Shown piece after piece: positions 19,283 through 28,526 of a stretch of DNA of 64,000 nucleotides. Positions within the stretch are counted from its first letter, which is position 1; each line of letters begins with the position of its first letter. Origin of the DNA: Nocardioidaceae bacterium (GTDB taxonomy: Bacteria > Actinomycetota > Actinomycetes > Propionibacteriales > Nocardioidaceae); NCBI GenBank assembly GCA_018672315.1, contig CP076053.1:2219827-2283826 (forward strand), read 5' to 3'. The translations under genes were made by a program, and so were the position numbers. Under the pieces are notes generated by a model, which saw nothing but the letters and a program-made list of their open reading frames with translations, did not search any database and was not told the origin of the DNA.

Positions 19283-20469
19283 CGTCCGTCCCTGAGCCGC
19301 CTGAGCGGCCTGCGCCGTTCGGGCCGACAGTGGGGGGCGGGGGCGCCCGCACCACGGAGGTCCTCGTCGGCTTCACCACCGCCCTGCGCCACGCCGGGGT
19401 CGCCGTGACCGCCGACCGCACCCGGGCGTACGTCGAGGCCGTCGCCCTGCTCGGCCTCGCCGACCCCGACCGGCTGCGCTGGGCCGGCCACGCGACGTTG
19501 TGCGCCGGGCCCGACGACGTGCTGCGCCACGACCAGGTCTTCGAGGCCTGGTTCACCGCCGAGGAGGGTCTGCCGCGTCGACGGCCGCGGGAGCGTACGC
19601 CGCTTCGTTCCTCGCGCCTGCCCGATCTCGGTGGGGGACCCGAGGAGACCGCGCAGGCGACGCAGCCGGACGAGGACCCGGCCGTGATCACGGCGCGGGC
19701 CAGCGACGTCGAGACGTTGCGGCACCGCGACGTGGCCTCGATGGACGCCGCCGAGCGCGCCCTCCTGCACGCGATGCTCGCGGCCCTGCGACCGCGGCCA
19801 CCCCGGCGCCGCAGCCACCGGCGTACGCCTGCCCCACGCGGCGGTGTCGACGCCCGTCGCACCGTGCGCGCGATGCTCCGCCGCGGCGGGGAACCCGCAC
19901 GCCTCGAACGACGCGCGCGACGACCACGACCGCGTCCGGTCGTGATGCTGGTCGACGTCTCGGGCTCGATGTCGCTCTACGCCGACACGCTCCTGCGCCT
20001 GTGCCACCGGCTGCACGGGGCGGCGTACGCGACGGGCGGGCACGTCGAGGTCTTCAGCGTGGGCACCCGCGTGACCCGCCTGACCGGTCCGATGGGTCAC
20101 CGCGACCCCGAGCGGGCGCTGGTCGAGGCCGGTCGGACGGTGCCCGACTGGTCCGGGGGTACCCGGCTCGGTGAGTCGCTGCAGGTCTTCCTCGACCGGT
20201 GGGGCCGCCGTGGTCTGGTGCGGGGGGCGGTCGTGGTCGTGATGAGCGACGGGTGGGAGCGGGGTGACGCGTCGCTGCTGGGGGAGCAGGTCGCCGCGCT
20301 CTCGCGACTCGCCCACCGCGTGGTGTGGATGAACCCCCACCGCGGCCGCGCCGGCTACGCACCGGTGCAGAACGGGGTGCTCGCGGTGCTGCCCCACGTC
20401 GACGACTTCGTGGCGGGACACAGCCTGGCCGCGTACGCGGAGCTGCTGGAGGTGGTCGCGGATGCGTGA
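19279..20469 (+). CDS. VWA-domain protein (CoxE-like)
   Basis: 396 residues. A poorly conserved N-terminal half is followed by a von Willebrand A domain with MIDAS motif DVSGSMS (Asp226, Ser228, Ser230) and WSGGTRLGESL. Matches the CoxE family that works with MoxR/CoxD ATPases to insert metals into molybdenum hydroxylases. A basic stretch (about residues 175-222) separates the halves. ATG overlaps the moxR stop, and its own stop overlaps the xdhC start by eight bases. Confidence 0.88.
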   Translation: MTSVPEPPERPAPFGPTVGGGGARTTEVLVGFTTALRHAGVAVTADRTRAYVEAVALLGLADPDRLRWAGHATLCAGPDDVLRHDQVFEAWFTAEEGLPRRRPRERTPLRSSRLPDLGGGPEETAQATQPDEDPAVITARASDVETLRHRDVASMDAAERALLHAMLAALRPRPPRRRSHRRTPAPRGGVDARRTVRAMLRRGGEPARLERRARRPRPRPVVMLVDVSGSMSLYADTLLRLCHRLHGAAYATGGHVEVFSVGTRVTRLTGPMGHRDPERALVEAGRTVPDWSGGTRLGESLQVFLDRWGRRGLVRGAVVVVMSDGWERGDASLLGEQVAALSRLAHRVVWMNPHRGRAGYAPVQNGVLAVLPHVDDFVAGHSLAAYAELLEVVADA

Positions 20470-21613
20470 GGTGCTCGACGAGCTGATGGAGCTCTACCGC
20501 GCCGGCGAGACCGTCGCCCTGGGCACGGTCGTGGCCACCTTCCGCTCGGCGCCGCGTCCGGCCGGCGCGTCGATGGTGGTGACCGGCGACGGACGCGCCA
20601 TCGGCAGCGTCTCCGGCGGGTGCGTCGAGGGCGCGGTGTACGAGCTTGGCTCGGAGGTCCGGGTGAGCGGCGCGCCCGAGCTGGTGCGCTACGGCGTCTC
20701 CGACGACGACGCGTTCGCGGTGGGGCTGACCTGCGGTGGGATCCTCGACGTGTACGTCGAGAAGGTCGACCAGGAGGCCTGGCCGGAGCTGGAGACGATC
20801 GCCGCGGACGTGACCGGCGGCCGCGCGGTGGCGGTGGCGACCGTGGTCGACCACCCGGACACCGCGCGGATCGGGCGCCGCATGCTGGTGCGCGCGGTCG
20901 ACGACGCCGAGCCGCGGTCCGGCACGCTGGGCGGGCGGCGCGTCGACGACGCCGTGGCGGACGACGCCCGCGGACTCCTGGCCACCGGGCACTCGGCGAC
21001 CCTCACGTACGGGCCCGACGGTGAGCGCCGTGGCGAGGGCATGCGGGTCTTCGTGTGGGCTTTCGCCCCGCCGCCACGGATGCTCGTCTTCGGCGCCATC
21101 GACTTCGCCGCCGCCGTGGCACGCACGGGTGTCTTCCTGGGCTACCGCGTGACCGTCTGCGACGCGCGTCCGGTGTTCGCGACCGCGACCCGCTTCCCCG
21201 ACGCGCACGAGGTGGTCGTGGACTGGCCGCACCGCTACCTGCGCGCCGAGGCCCGGGAGGGCCGCGTCGACTCCCGCACGGTGATCTGCGTGCTCACCCA
21301 CGACCCGAAGTTCGACGTGCCGCTGCTCGAGGTGGCCCTGCGGCTGCCCGAGGTCGGCTACGTCGGGGCGATGGGGTCGCGGCGCACCCACGCCGACCGG
21401 GAGGAGCGGCTCCGGGAGGCCGGCCTGGCCGAGGCGGAGATCGCCCGGCTCTGCAGCCCGATCGGCCTGGACCTGGGGGCGCGTACGCCGGAGGAGACAG
21501 CCGTCTCGATCGCCGCGGAGATCATCGCCCGACGCTGGGGCGGTGCGGGGCAGCCGTTGGGCGCGCTCGACGGCCCGATCCACGCCGACCGGCCGCCGAC
21601 CCTCGGCGCGTAG
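20462..21613 (+). CDS. XdhC/CoxF-family molybdenum cofactor chaperone
   Basis: 383 residues with an N-terminal XdhC/CoxI domain (ALGTVVATFRSAPRPAGASMVV, then GSVSGGCVEGAV) and a C-terminal Rossmann domain (MLVFGAIDFAAAVARTG, VTVCDARPVFATATRFP, GYVGAMGSRRTHADR). XdhC proteins bind the molybdenum cofactor, promote its sulfuration and deliver it to xanthine-dehydrogenase-family enzymes. The stop at 21613 is followed by 60 bases and a separate promoter. Confidence 0.92.
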   Translation: MREVLDELMELYRAGETVALGTVVATFRSAPRPAGASMVVTGDGRAIGSVSGGCVEGAVYELGSEVRVSGAPELVRYGVSDDDAFAVGLTCGGILDVYVEKVDQEAWPELETIAADVTGGRAVAVATVVDHPDTARIGRRMLVRAVDDAEPRSGTLGGRRVDDAVADDARGLLATGHSATLTYGPDGERRGEGMRVFVWAFAPPPRMLVFGAIDFAAAVARTGVFLGYRVTVCDARPVFATATRFPDAHEVVVDWPHRYLRAEAREGRVDSRTVICVLTHDPKFDVPLLEVALRLPEVGYVGAMGSRRTHADREERLREAGLAEAEIARLCSPIGLDLGARTPEETAVSIAAEIIARRWGGAGQPLGALDGPIHADRPPTLGA

Positions 21614-21673
21614 GGGACGCTGCGGGCGCGTCGGGTCTACCGCAGTGGCCGTGCCGCTCGATAGCGTCCGGCC

Positions 21674-23041
21674 ATGCCGCACGAGACGCCGAAGAAGATC
21701 CTGCTCGACGAGTCCGAGATCCCCACGCAGTGGTACAACGTGGTCGCCGACCTGCCCGAGCCCCCGCCGCCGGCCCTGCACCCCGGCACCCACGAGCCGG
21801 CCGGCCCGGAGGACTTCGCCCCGCTGTTCCCGACGGCGCTCATCGAGCAGGAGGTCTCGACCGACCGCTACATCGACATCCCCGGCGGCGTCCTCGACGT
21901 CTACAAGGTGTGGCGGCCCAGCCCCCTCTTCCGCGCCCGCCGTCTCGAGCAGATGCTCGACACCCCGGCCCGGATCTACTACAAGTACGAGGGCGTCAGC
22001 CCGGCCGGCTCCCACAAGCCCAACACCGCGGTGCCGCAGGCCTGGTACAACCACCAGGAGGGCATCACCCGGCTGACCACCGAGACCGGTGCCGGCCAGT
22101 GGGGGACGAGCCTCGCCTTCGCCACGTCGCAGTACGGCATGGAGTGCGAGGTCTGGCAGGTCGCCGCCTCCTACCGGCAGAAGCCGCAGCGGCGCACGAT
22201 GATGGAGCTGTGGGGTGCCACCGTGCACGCCTCACCGAGCCGCGAGACCGACTTCGGCCGCCAGCTGCTCGCGCAGGACCCCGACCACCCCGGCTCGCTG
22301 GGCATCGCGATCTCCGAGGCCGTGGCCGCCTGCGTCGCCGACGAGAAGGCGCGCTACGCCCTCGGGTCCGTGCTCAACCACGTGCTGCTGCACCAGACCG
22401 TCATCGGCGAGGAGGCCCTGCTGCAGCTCGCGAAGGTCGAGGAGGTCCCCGACGTGCTGGTGGGCTGCACCGGCGGCGGCTCGAACTTCGGCGGGCTGGC
22501 CTTCCCGTTCCTGCGGGAGAAGCTCGCCGGCCGCATGGACCCCACGATCCGGTGCGTCGAGCCCGCTGCGTGCCCCACGTTGACCAAGGGGGAGTACCGC
22601 TACGACTTCGGCGACACCGCCGGCATGACGCCGCTGATGAAGATGCACACGCTCGGCCACGACTTCGTGCCGGAGCCGATCCACGCGGGCGGGCTGCGCT
22701 ATCACGGCATGGCGCCGCTGGTGTCGCACCTCTACGAGCTCGGCATGCTCGAGGCGATCAACATCCCGCAGCGCGAGTGCTTCGCCGCGGCCCTGCAGTT
22801 CGCGCGGACGGAGGGCATCGTGCCGGCGCCCGAGCCCACCCACGCCGTGGCCGCCGCGATCCGCGAGGCGCTGGCGGCGAAGGAGGCCGGGGAGGAGCGC
22901 GTCATCCTCACGGCGCTGTGCGGTCACGGGCACCTCGACATGGGGGCGTACGCGCACTACCTCTCCGGCGAGATGGTCGACCACGAGCTCGGCGACGAGG
23001 AGATCGCCGCGGCGATGCGGTCGGTGCCGGTCCTCTCCTGA
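21674..23041 (+). CDS. Tryptophan synthase beta-like protein, TrpB2 type
   Basis: 455-residue PLP enzyme of the TrpB2 branch. The PLP lysine lies in [28 protein letters not shown] and the glycine-rich [11 protein letters not shown] follow. The N-terminal extension and lack of a neighbouring trpA are typical of TrpB2, which can condense indole or O-phosphoserine substrates on its own. Its place between the cox accessory genes and their regulator has no obvious metabolic reason. TAGCGT six bases before the ATG marks an independent leaderless promoter. Confidence 0.9.
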   Translation: MPHETPKKILLDESEIPTQWYNVVADLPEPPPPALHPGTHEPAGPEDFAPLFPTALIEQEVSTDRYIDIPGGVLDVYKVWRPSPLFRARRLEQMLDTPARIYYKYEGVSPAGSHKPNTAVPQAWYNHQEGITRLTTETGAGQWGTSLAFATSQYGMECEVWQVAASYRQKPQRRTMMELWGATVHASPSRETDFGRQLLAQDPDHPGSLGIAISEAVAACVADEKARYALGSVLNHVLLHQTVIGEEALLQLAKVEEVPDVLVGCTGGGSNFGGLAFPFLREKLAGRMDPTIRCVEPAACPTLTKGEYRYDFGDTAGMTPLMKMHTLGHDFVPEPIHAGGLRYHGMAPLVSHLYELGMLEAINIPQRECFAAALQFARTEGIVPAPEPTHAVAAAIREALAAKEAGEERVILTALCGHGHLDMGAYAHYLSGEMVDHELGDEEIAAAMRSVPVLS

Positions 23042-23152
23042 GGGTCGCCTGAAAGGACTCCTCGGGACCTGGTGCGGGACACCGCCACCGGCGTACGGTG
23101 ACCGCGATCACACGTGGTCGTCGACTGCGTGGTCCACACCCGAGGGGGCGCG

Positions 23153-24415
23153 ATGGCAGCCGCGGACAGCGACCTGGCAGGGCGGCGACGCGAGGTCTCG
23201 CGTGCGTGGAGCACCTTCGTCGAGCAGGGCGGCTCGCCGCGTCACGTCAGACCCGAGATCCTGCACAGCTGGCAGCTCTCCCTGGTCCCCGACCACGAGG
23301 GCGCCGGTGACCCGGCCCTGCGCTCGCAGGCGCCGATGGCGGACGAGGCCGAGGTCCTGGCCGCCTGGCAGGGGTCGCCCCTGCAGGTGGCGGTCTCGCG
23401 GGTCGAGGACGAGCTGCGGCGCACGGCGGACGACGGCGACCTCGTGGTCGCCGTGACCGACCCGGGCACCCGCATCCTGTGGACCTACGGCGGACGCCTG
23501 ATGCGGCGGGCGGCGGAGTCGGTGAACTTCGTCGCGGGAGCGCGGTGGGACGAGGCCTCCATCGGGACCAACGCCCTGGCACTGGCCAACCGCACCGGAC
23601 GGGCCGCCTCGGTCTTCAGCGCCGAGCACCTCGCCCCCGCGGTGCACAACTGGGTGTGCTGGGCGGCGCCGGTCGTCGACCCGGTCAGCGGCGCGCAGCT
23701 AGGTGTCGTCGACCTGTCGACGACGTGGGAGCGTACGCACCCCGTGGGGCTCGCCACCGCCCGTCTGCTCGCCCGGATGGTCGAGCAGGCGCTACCCCGC
23801 ACCGACGAGCCGCACCCCACGGGGGCGGTCCCGGCCGCGGCTGCACCGGTGGCGACGACGGGGCTGGACGTACGCCTGCTCGGTGGGGCCACGGTGCACC
23901 TCGACGGCCGTGAGCTGTCCCTGACCCGCCGTCAGACCGAGATCCTCGCCCTGCTGGCCACGCACCCCGAGGGGCTGGGCCTGGACCGGCTCCACGCCCT
24001 GCTCTACGGCGACAAGCCCGTGAGCTTCTCGACGCTCAAGGCGGAGGTCAGCCACCTCCGGGGCGCCCTGGGCGGCGCGGTCGCCTCGCGGCCCTACCGC
24101 CTCTCGGTGCCGGTGCAGGTCGACACGGGCAGGGTGCTGGCCCGCGTGGCCGAGGGCGATGTCGACGGGGCGGTGGCCGCGTACGCCGGCGAGCTCCTGC
24201 CGGGCACCGACAGCCCGGCGCTGACCGAGCTGGGGGAGTACGTCGCCGTCGCCGTGCGCGAGGCCCTGCTGCGCGACCCGCGGCCCGCGACGGTGCTGCG
24301 CTACTCCGAGCGCGTCCCGTACGACACCGAGGTGCTCGAGCGCGCCCTCGCCGCCCACCCCGACCACGTCGCCGCGCCGCTGCTGGCGGCCCGACTGGCA
24401 GCCGCGCGGGCCTGA
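23153..24415 (+). CDS. GAF-domain regulator with C-terminal winged helix
   Basis: 420 residues. A GAF-like sensor occupies roughly residues 30-215 (SVNFVAGARWDEASIGTNAL, HNWVCWAAPVVDPVSGAQLG). From about residue 240 a short domain resembles an OmpR/AfsR-type winged helix (VRLLGGATVHLDGRELSLTRRQTEILALLATHP) followed by a helical tail. The first part resembles acetoin-type activators (AcoR), but there is no AAA+ sigma-54 domain. ATG 23153 has a GAGGGGG site; a GTG at 23114 is weaker. It immediately precedes the repeat block and coxSLM, so it is the prime candidate regulator. Confidence 0.82.
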   Translation: MAAADSDLAGRRREVSRAWSTFVEQGGSPRHVRPEILHSWQLSLVPDHEGAGDPALRSQAPMADEAEVLAAWQGSPLQVAVSRVEDELRRTADDGDLVVAVTDPGTRILWTYGGRLMRRAAESVNFVAGARWDEASIGTNALALANRTGRAASVFSAEHLAPAVHNWVCWAAPVVDPVSGAQLGVVDLSTTWERTHPVGLATARLLARMVEQALPRTDEPHPTGAVPAAAAPVATTGLDVRLLGGATVHLDGRELSLTRRQTEILALLATHPEGLGLDRLHALLYGDKPVSFSTLKAEVSHLRGALGGAVASRPYRLSVPVQVDTGRVLARVAEGDVDGAVAAYAGELLPGTDSPALTELGEYVAVAVREALLRDPRPATVLRYSERVPYDTEVLERALAAHPDHVAAPLLAARLAAARA

Positions 24416-24429
24416 CCCGCCGCCGAGGC

Positions 24430-24590
24430 GTCGATTCCCGCGAGAGGTCACTTCCCGCGAGACGTCAATTCCCGCGAGACGTCGATTCGCGCGACGTACG
24501 TCGGGACCGGACGCAGATCGCGGGCTCGCGAAAAGTGACCCCTCGCGGGAAGTGACCCTTCGCCAAAAGTGACCCCTCGCGGGAAGTGAC
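24430..24590. repeat. Two-armed array of 17-bp repeats before coxS
   Basis: Four head-to-tail 17-bp units (24430, 24447, 24464, 24481; type GTCACTTCCCGCGAGAG, the fourth degenerate), a 25-bp spacer (24498-24522), then four head-to-tail units of the reverse complement (24523, 24540, 24557, 24574; type CTCTCGCGGGAAGTGAC), with a partial fifth at 24591. The whole block is an imperfect inverted repeat of about 160 bp. It sits between the GAF-regulator stop (24415) and coxS (24679). It could be a clustered operator, or a dispersed intergenic repeat able to form a long hairpin. Confidence 0.92.
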
Positions 24591-24678
24591 CTCTCGCCAA
24601 CCTTCGGCCAACCGTGACGCACCTAACGTCAGGCCCACGTGTTGTACCGATCGTGAGCGTCCCAGGAGGCATCTGCCC

Positions 24679-25155
24679 ATGACCCGCATCAACGTCCGCG
24701 TCGACGGCGCGAACTACACCGACGAGGTCGAGCCCCGCACCTCGCTGGTCCACTACCTGCGCGAGCAGTGCGGCAAGACCGGCACGGTCGTCGGCTGCGA
24801 CACCTCCAACTGCGGTGCCTGCACCGTCCACCTCGACGGCCGCAGCGTGAAGAGCTGCAACGTGCTGGCCGTGCAGGCCGATGGCCGCGAGGTCACCACC
24901 ATCGAGGGCCTCGCCGAGAACGGCGAGCTGCACCCGGTGCAGCAGGCCTTCCACGAGTGCCACGCCCTGCAGTGCGGCTACTGCACCCCGGGGATGATCA
25001 TGCAGAGCGTCGACCTGCTGAACGAGAACCCGGACCCCTCCGAGCACGAGATCCGGCACGGGCTCGAGGGCAACCTCTGCCGCTGCACGGGCTACCAGAA
25101 CATCGTCAAGGCCGTGCAGCAGGCGGCCGGCCAGAGCGCGAAGGCGGGTGCCTGA
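24679..25155 (+). CDS. coxS: Molybdenum hydroxylase small [2Fe-2S] subunit (CoxS-like)
   Basis: 158 residues that carry electrons from the molybdenum site to FAD. Plant-type cluster cysteines at 40, 45, 48 and 60 ([10 protein letters not shown]), and the second cluster at 99, 102, 134 and 136 ([18 protein letters not shown]). AGGAGG nine bases before the ATG. It overlaps coxL by one base (TGATG). First gene of a tight S-L-M order followed by two coxG-like genes. Confidence 0.95.
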   Translation: MTRINVRVDGANYTDEVEPRTSLVHYLREQCGKTGTVVGCDTSNCGACTVHLDGRSVKSCNVLAVQADGREVTTIEGLAENGELHPVQQAFHECHALQCGYCTPGMIMQSVDLLNENPDPSEHEIRHGLEGNLCRCTGYQNIVKAVQQAAGQSAKAGA

Positions 25156-27665
25156 TGACCACCGAGACCCCCGAGGCCGTCACCGGTCACGACGTCGCGC
25201 CGGCCACCGAGCCGGACGCGGCCCGCGAGATCGGCCAGGCGCGCCGCCGCAAGGAGGACCGCCGCCTGATCACCGGGCGTACGCGCTGGACCGACAACAT
25301 CGTGCTGCCCGGCATGCTGCACATGGCGATGGTGCGCAGCCCCTTCGCCCACGCGAAGATCACCGCGATCGACACCAGCGCCGCGAAGGACGCAGCCAAC
25401 GTCGTCGCCGTCTACACCGGCGCCGACCTCGGCGCCGAGCAGGGCTCACTGCCCAACGCCTGGCCGATCACCCCCGACCAGGTGACGCCGCCCCACCCGC
25501 CGGTGGCCATCGACAGGGCGACCTTCGCCGGGGAGATCGTCGCCGTCGTCGTCGCCCGCTCCGCCCGCGAGGCGCGCGACGCCGCCGACCTGGTCGACGT
25601 CGACTACGAGGAGCTCCCCGCGGCGCTCGACCTCAAGGAGGCGGCGGACGACAAGGTGCTGGCGCACCCCGACCTCGGCACCAACAAGTCGGCGTACTGG
25701 GTCTTCGACTCCGGCGACGCCGGCACCGGTGAGCCGATCGACGACGTCATCTCCGCCGCCCGCGACGGCGGCATCGTGCTGGAGCGGGAGTACCGCCAGC
25801 AGCGCCTCATCCCCGCCTTCATGGAGCCGCGGTCGGTGGTGGTCGACCCGACCGGGGAGCAGGTCACCTGCTGGTCGGCGACCCAGATCCCGCACATCCT
25901 GAAGTTCCTCTTCGCGGCCGTGCTCGGCATGCCCGAGAACAAGATCCGGGTCATCGCCCCCGACGTCGGCGGCGGCTTCGGCGGCAAGCTGCAGACCACG
26001 CCGGAGGAGTTCGCGACGATGGTCATCGCGAACCGCCTCGGCAAGCCCGTGAAGTACACCGAGACCCGCTCGGAGTCCCTCCTCGCCGGCCACCACGGCC
26101 GGGACCAGTGGCAGAAGCTGACGCTCGCCGCGGAGAAGGACGGCACGGTCACCGGGCTCAAGGTCGAGCTCCTCGCCGACCTGGGCAGCCACGTCTCGCT
26201 GATCGGCGGCGGCGTGCCCGTGCTGGGCGCCTTCATGTTCAACTCGATCTACAAGTTCAAGGCCTACCACTTCGCCTGCCAGACGGTGCTGACGAACAAG
26301 ACGTGGACCGACGCCTACCGCGGCGCGGGCAGGCCCGAGGCCACGTTCGGCATCGAGCGGATCATGGACGACCTCGCCGCCGAGCTCGAGATGGACCCGC
26401 TGGAGCTGAGGGCGAAGAACTGGATCGGCACCGAGGAGTTTCCCTTCACCACGGTGGCCGGTCTGGAGTACGACTCCGCGAACTATCCCGCCGCCACCGA
26501 GAAGGCGAAGGAGATGTTCGGCTACGACGCCCTGCGCCGCGAGCAGAAGGAGCGTCGCGACCGCGGCGAGACCGTCCAGCTGGGCATCGGCGTCTCGACG
26601 TTCACCGAGATGTGCGGTCTGGCGCCGAGCCGGGTGCTCGGGTCGCTGGACTACGGTGCCGGCGGCTGGGAGCACGCGAGCGTACGCATGCTGCCGACCG
26701 GCAAGGTCGAGGTGCTCACCGGCGCCTCGGCGCACGGCCAGGGCCACGAGACGGCCTTCAGCCAGATCGTCGCCGACAGGCTCGGGGTGGCCTTCGAGGA
26801 CGTCGAGGTGCTGCACGGCGACACCCAGGTCGCGCACAAGGGCCTCGACACGTACGGCTCGCGTTCGCTGGTGGTCGGCGGTGAGGCGCTCGTACGCGCC
26901 ACGGACAAGGTCATCGAGAAGGCTCGCCCGATCGCGGCGCACCTGCTCGAGGCCTCCGCCGACGACCTCGAGTTCACCGGCGGCCGGATGCAGGTCAAGG
27001 GCACCGACCAGGGCCTGAGCATGGCCGAGATCGCCCTCGCGACCTTCGCCGCGCACAACTTGCCCGACGGGGTCGAGCCGTCGCTCGACAGCGATGCCAC
27101 CTACGACCCGGTGAACTTCAACTACCCGCACGGCACGCACCTGTGCGCCGTCGAGATCGACACCGAGACCGGTCAGGTCACGATGCGCAAGTACGCCTGC
27201 GTCGACGACATCGGCAACGTCATCAACCCCTTGATCGTCGAGGGCCAGGTGCACGGTGGGCTCGTCCAGGGCATCGCCCAGGCGCTGTTCGAGGAGGCCG
27301 TCTTCGACGAGTCCGGCACGCTCGTGTCCGGCTCCTTCGTCGACTACCTCGTGCCGACCGCGGCCGACCTGATCAGCTTCGACACCGCGCACCACCAGAC
27401 CCCGTCGCTGACGAACACGCTCGGCACCAAGGGCGTCGGCGAGGCCGGCACCATCGCCTCGACGCCGGCCGTCGTGAACGCCGTGCTCGACGCCCTGCGC
27501 CCCTTCGGGGCGAAGGACATCCTCATGCCCTGCACCCCCGAGCGGGTCTGGAAGGCCGTGCAGGCCGGCCAGGCCGGTGCTCACGACACCACCGAGGGCG
27601 CCGCCGGTGCCCACTTCGACCCCGCCGCCGACGCCAACCAGGCCCCTCAGGGAGGTTCGCTGTGA
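25155..27665 (+). CDS. coxL: Molybdenum hydroxylase large subunit (CoxL-like, form II)
   Basis: 836-residue molybdopterin-binding catalytic subunit of the CO-dehydrogenase/xanthine-dehydrogenase family. The diagnostic loop is AYRGAGR (residues 387-393), the form II signature; proven CO dehydrogenases (form I) have AYxCSFR with a cysteine that binds copper. The catalytic base of the superfamily is present (Glu763 in KGVGEAG), as are GGGFGGK and AHGQGHETAFSQI. So this is a real molybdenum hydroxylase, but CO oxidation is not shown; an aromatic, heterocyclic or aldehyde substrate is possible. The stop overlaps the coxM start by four bases (GTGA). Confidence 0.92.
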   Translation: MTTETPEAVTGHDVAPATEPDAAREIGQARRRKEDRRLITGRTRWTDNIVLPGMLHMAMVRSPFAHAKITAIDTSAAKDAANVVAVYTGADLGAEQGSLPNAWPITPDQVTPPHPPVAIDRATFAGEIVAVVVARSAREARDAADLVDVDYEELPAALDLKEAADDKVLAHPDLGTNKSAYWVFDSGDAGTGEPIDDVISAARDGGIVLEREYRQQRLIPAFMEPRSVVVDPTGEQVTCWSATQIPHILKFLFAAVLGMPENKIRVIAPDVGGGFGGKLQTTPEEFATMVIANRLGKPVKYTETRSESLLAGHHGRDQWQKLTLAAEKDGTVTGLKVELLADLGSHVSLIGGGVPVLGAFMFNSIYKFKAYHFACQTVLTNKTWTDAYRGAGRPEATFGIERIMDDLAAELEMDPLELRAKNWIGTEEFPFTTVAGLEYDSANYPAATEKAKEMFGYDALRREQKERRDRGETVQLGIGVSTFTEMCGLAPSRVLGSLDYGAGGWEHASVRMLPTGKVEVLTGASAHGQGHETAFSQIVADRLGVAFEDVEVLHGDTQVAHKGLDTYGSRSLVVGGEALVRATDKVIEKARPIAAHLLEASADDLEFTGGRMQVKGTDQGLSMAEIALATFAAHNLPDGVEPSLDSDATYDPVNFNYPHGTHLCAVEIDTETGQVTMRKYACVDDIGNVINPLIVEGQVHGGLVQGIAQALFEEAVFDESGTLVSGSFVDYLVPTAADLISFDTAHHQTPSLTNTLGTKGVGEAGTIASTPAVVNAVLDALRPFGAKDILMPCTPERVWKAVQAGQAGAHDTTEGAAGAHFDPAADANQAPQGGSL

Positions 27666-28513
27666 TCCCCGCACCGTTCGACTACGCCGCCCCCACCAGC
27701 GTCGCCGACGCGCTCAGCCTGCTGCGCGAGCACGGCGACGAGGCGAAGATCCTGGCCGGGGGCCAGAGCCTCATCCCGGTGCTCAGGCTCCGCCTGAACG
27801 CCCCCTCGATGGTCGTGGACCTCGGCAAGATCGACACCCTCCGGTCGATCACCGACGACGGCGACACGATCACCATCGGATCCATGGCTCCGTACGCGGA
27901 CGTGCTGGCCTCCGAGCTCGTGGCCGAGCACGCCGCGGTTCTCAGGCACGCCGTCGCCGAGGTGGCGGACCCGCAGATCCGTCGCCGCGGCACGGTCGGC
28001 GGTGCCCTCGTGCACGCCGACCCCGCGGGTGACGTCGGTGCCCCCGCGATGTGCCTGGACGCGGAGATGCTCATCACCGGCGCAGGAGGCGACCGCAGCG
28101 TCTCGATCCACGACTTCTTCGAGGGCTTCTTCACCACGGCGGTGGGGGAGGACGAGATCCTCACCGGCATCAGGATCCCCAAGCTCACCGGGTGGGGTGC
28201 GACGTACGAGAAGTTCGTGCGCGTGCAGCACCAGTGGTCCATCTGCGCCGTCGCCGCGACGGTGAAGATGGACGGCGACCAGATCGCCGAGGCGCGCATC
28301 GGCCTGACGAACATGGGACAGACGCCGATGCGGGCGACCGCGGTCGAGGAGGCCCTGGTCGGCGGCGACGTCTCACCCGAGCGCGTCGCCCGGGCGGCGG
28401 CGAAGGCCGCGGAGGGCACCGACCCGCCGAGCGACCTCAACGGTGACGCCGACTACCGCCGCCACCTCGCCACGGTGCTCACCAGGCGTGCCGTGCTCGC
28501 GGCGGCGGGCTGA
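27662..28513 (+). CDS. coxM: Molybdenum hydroxylase FAD subunit (CoxM-like)
   Basis: 283-residue FAD-binding subunit that passes electrons on to the respiratory chain. FAD motifs AKILAGGQSLIPVL (about residues 28-41) and RRRGTVGGALVHADP are present; the C-terminal CO_deh_flav_C domain covers roughly residues 175-280. GTG start overlaps the coxL stop. A 13-base gap follows to the first coxG-like gene. Confidence 0.94.
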   Translation: MIPAPFDYAAPTSVADALSLLREHGDEAKILAGGQSLIPVLRLRLNAPSMVVDLGKIDTLRSITDDGDTITIGSMAPYADVLASELVAEHAAVLRHAVAEVADPQIRRRGTVGGALVHADPAGDVGAPAMCLDAEMLITGAGGDRSVSIHDFFEGFFTTAVGEDEILTGIRIPKLTGWGATYEKFVRVQHQWSICAVAATVKMDGDQIAEARIGLTNMGQTPMRATAVEEALVGGDVSPERVARAAAKAAEGTDPPSDLNGDADYRRHLATVLTRRAVLAAAG

Positions 28514-28526
28514 GGAGCGCGCTGCC

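Noticed and set aside
24430-24590. CRISPR array
   Set aside because: Repeats are contiguous 17-mers with no spacers, and no cas genes are present.
25155-27665. Calling the enzyme a proven carbon monoxide dehydrogenase
   Set aside because: The active-site loop is AYRGAGR (form II), without the copper-binding cysteine of form I.
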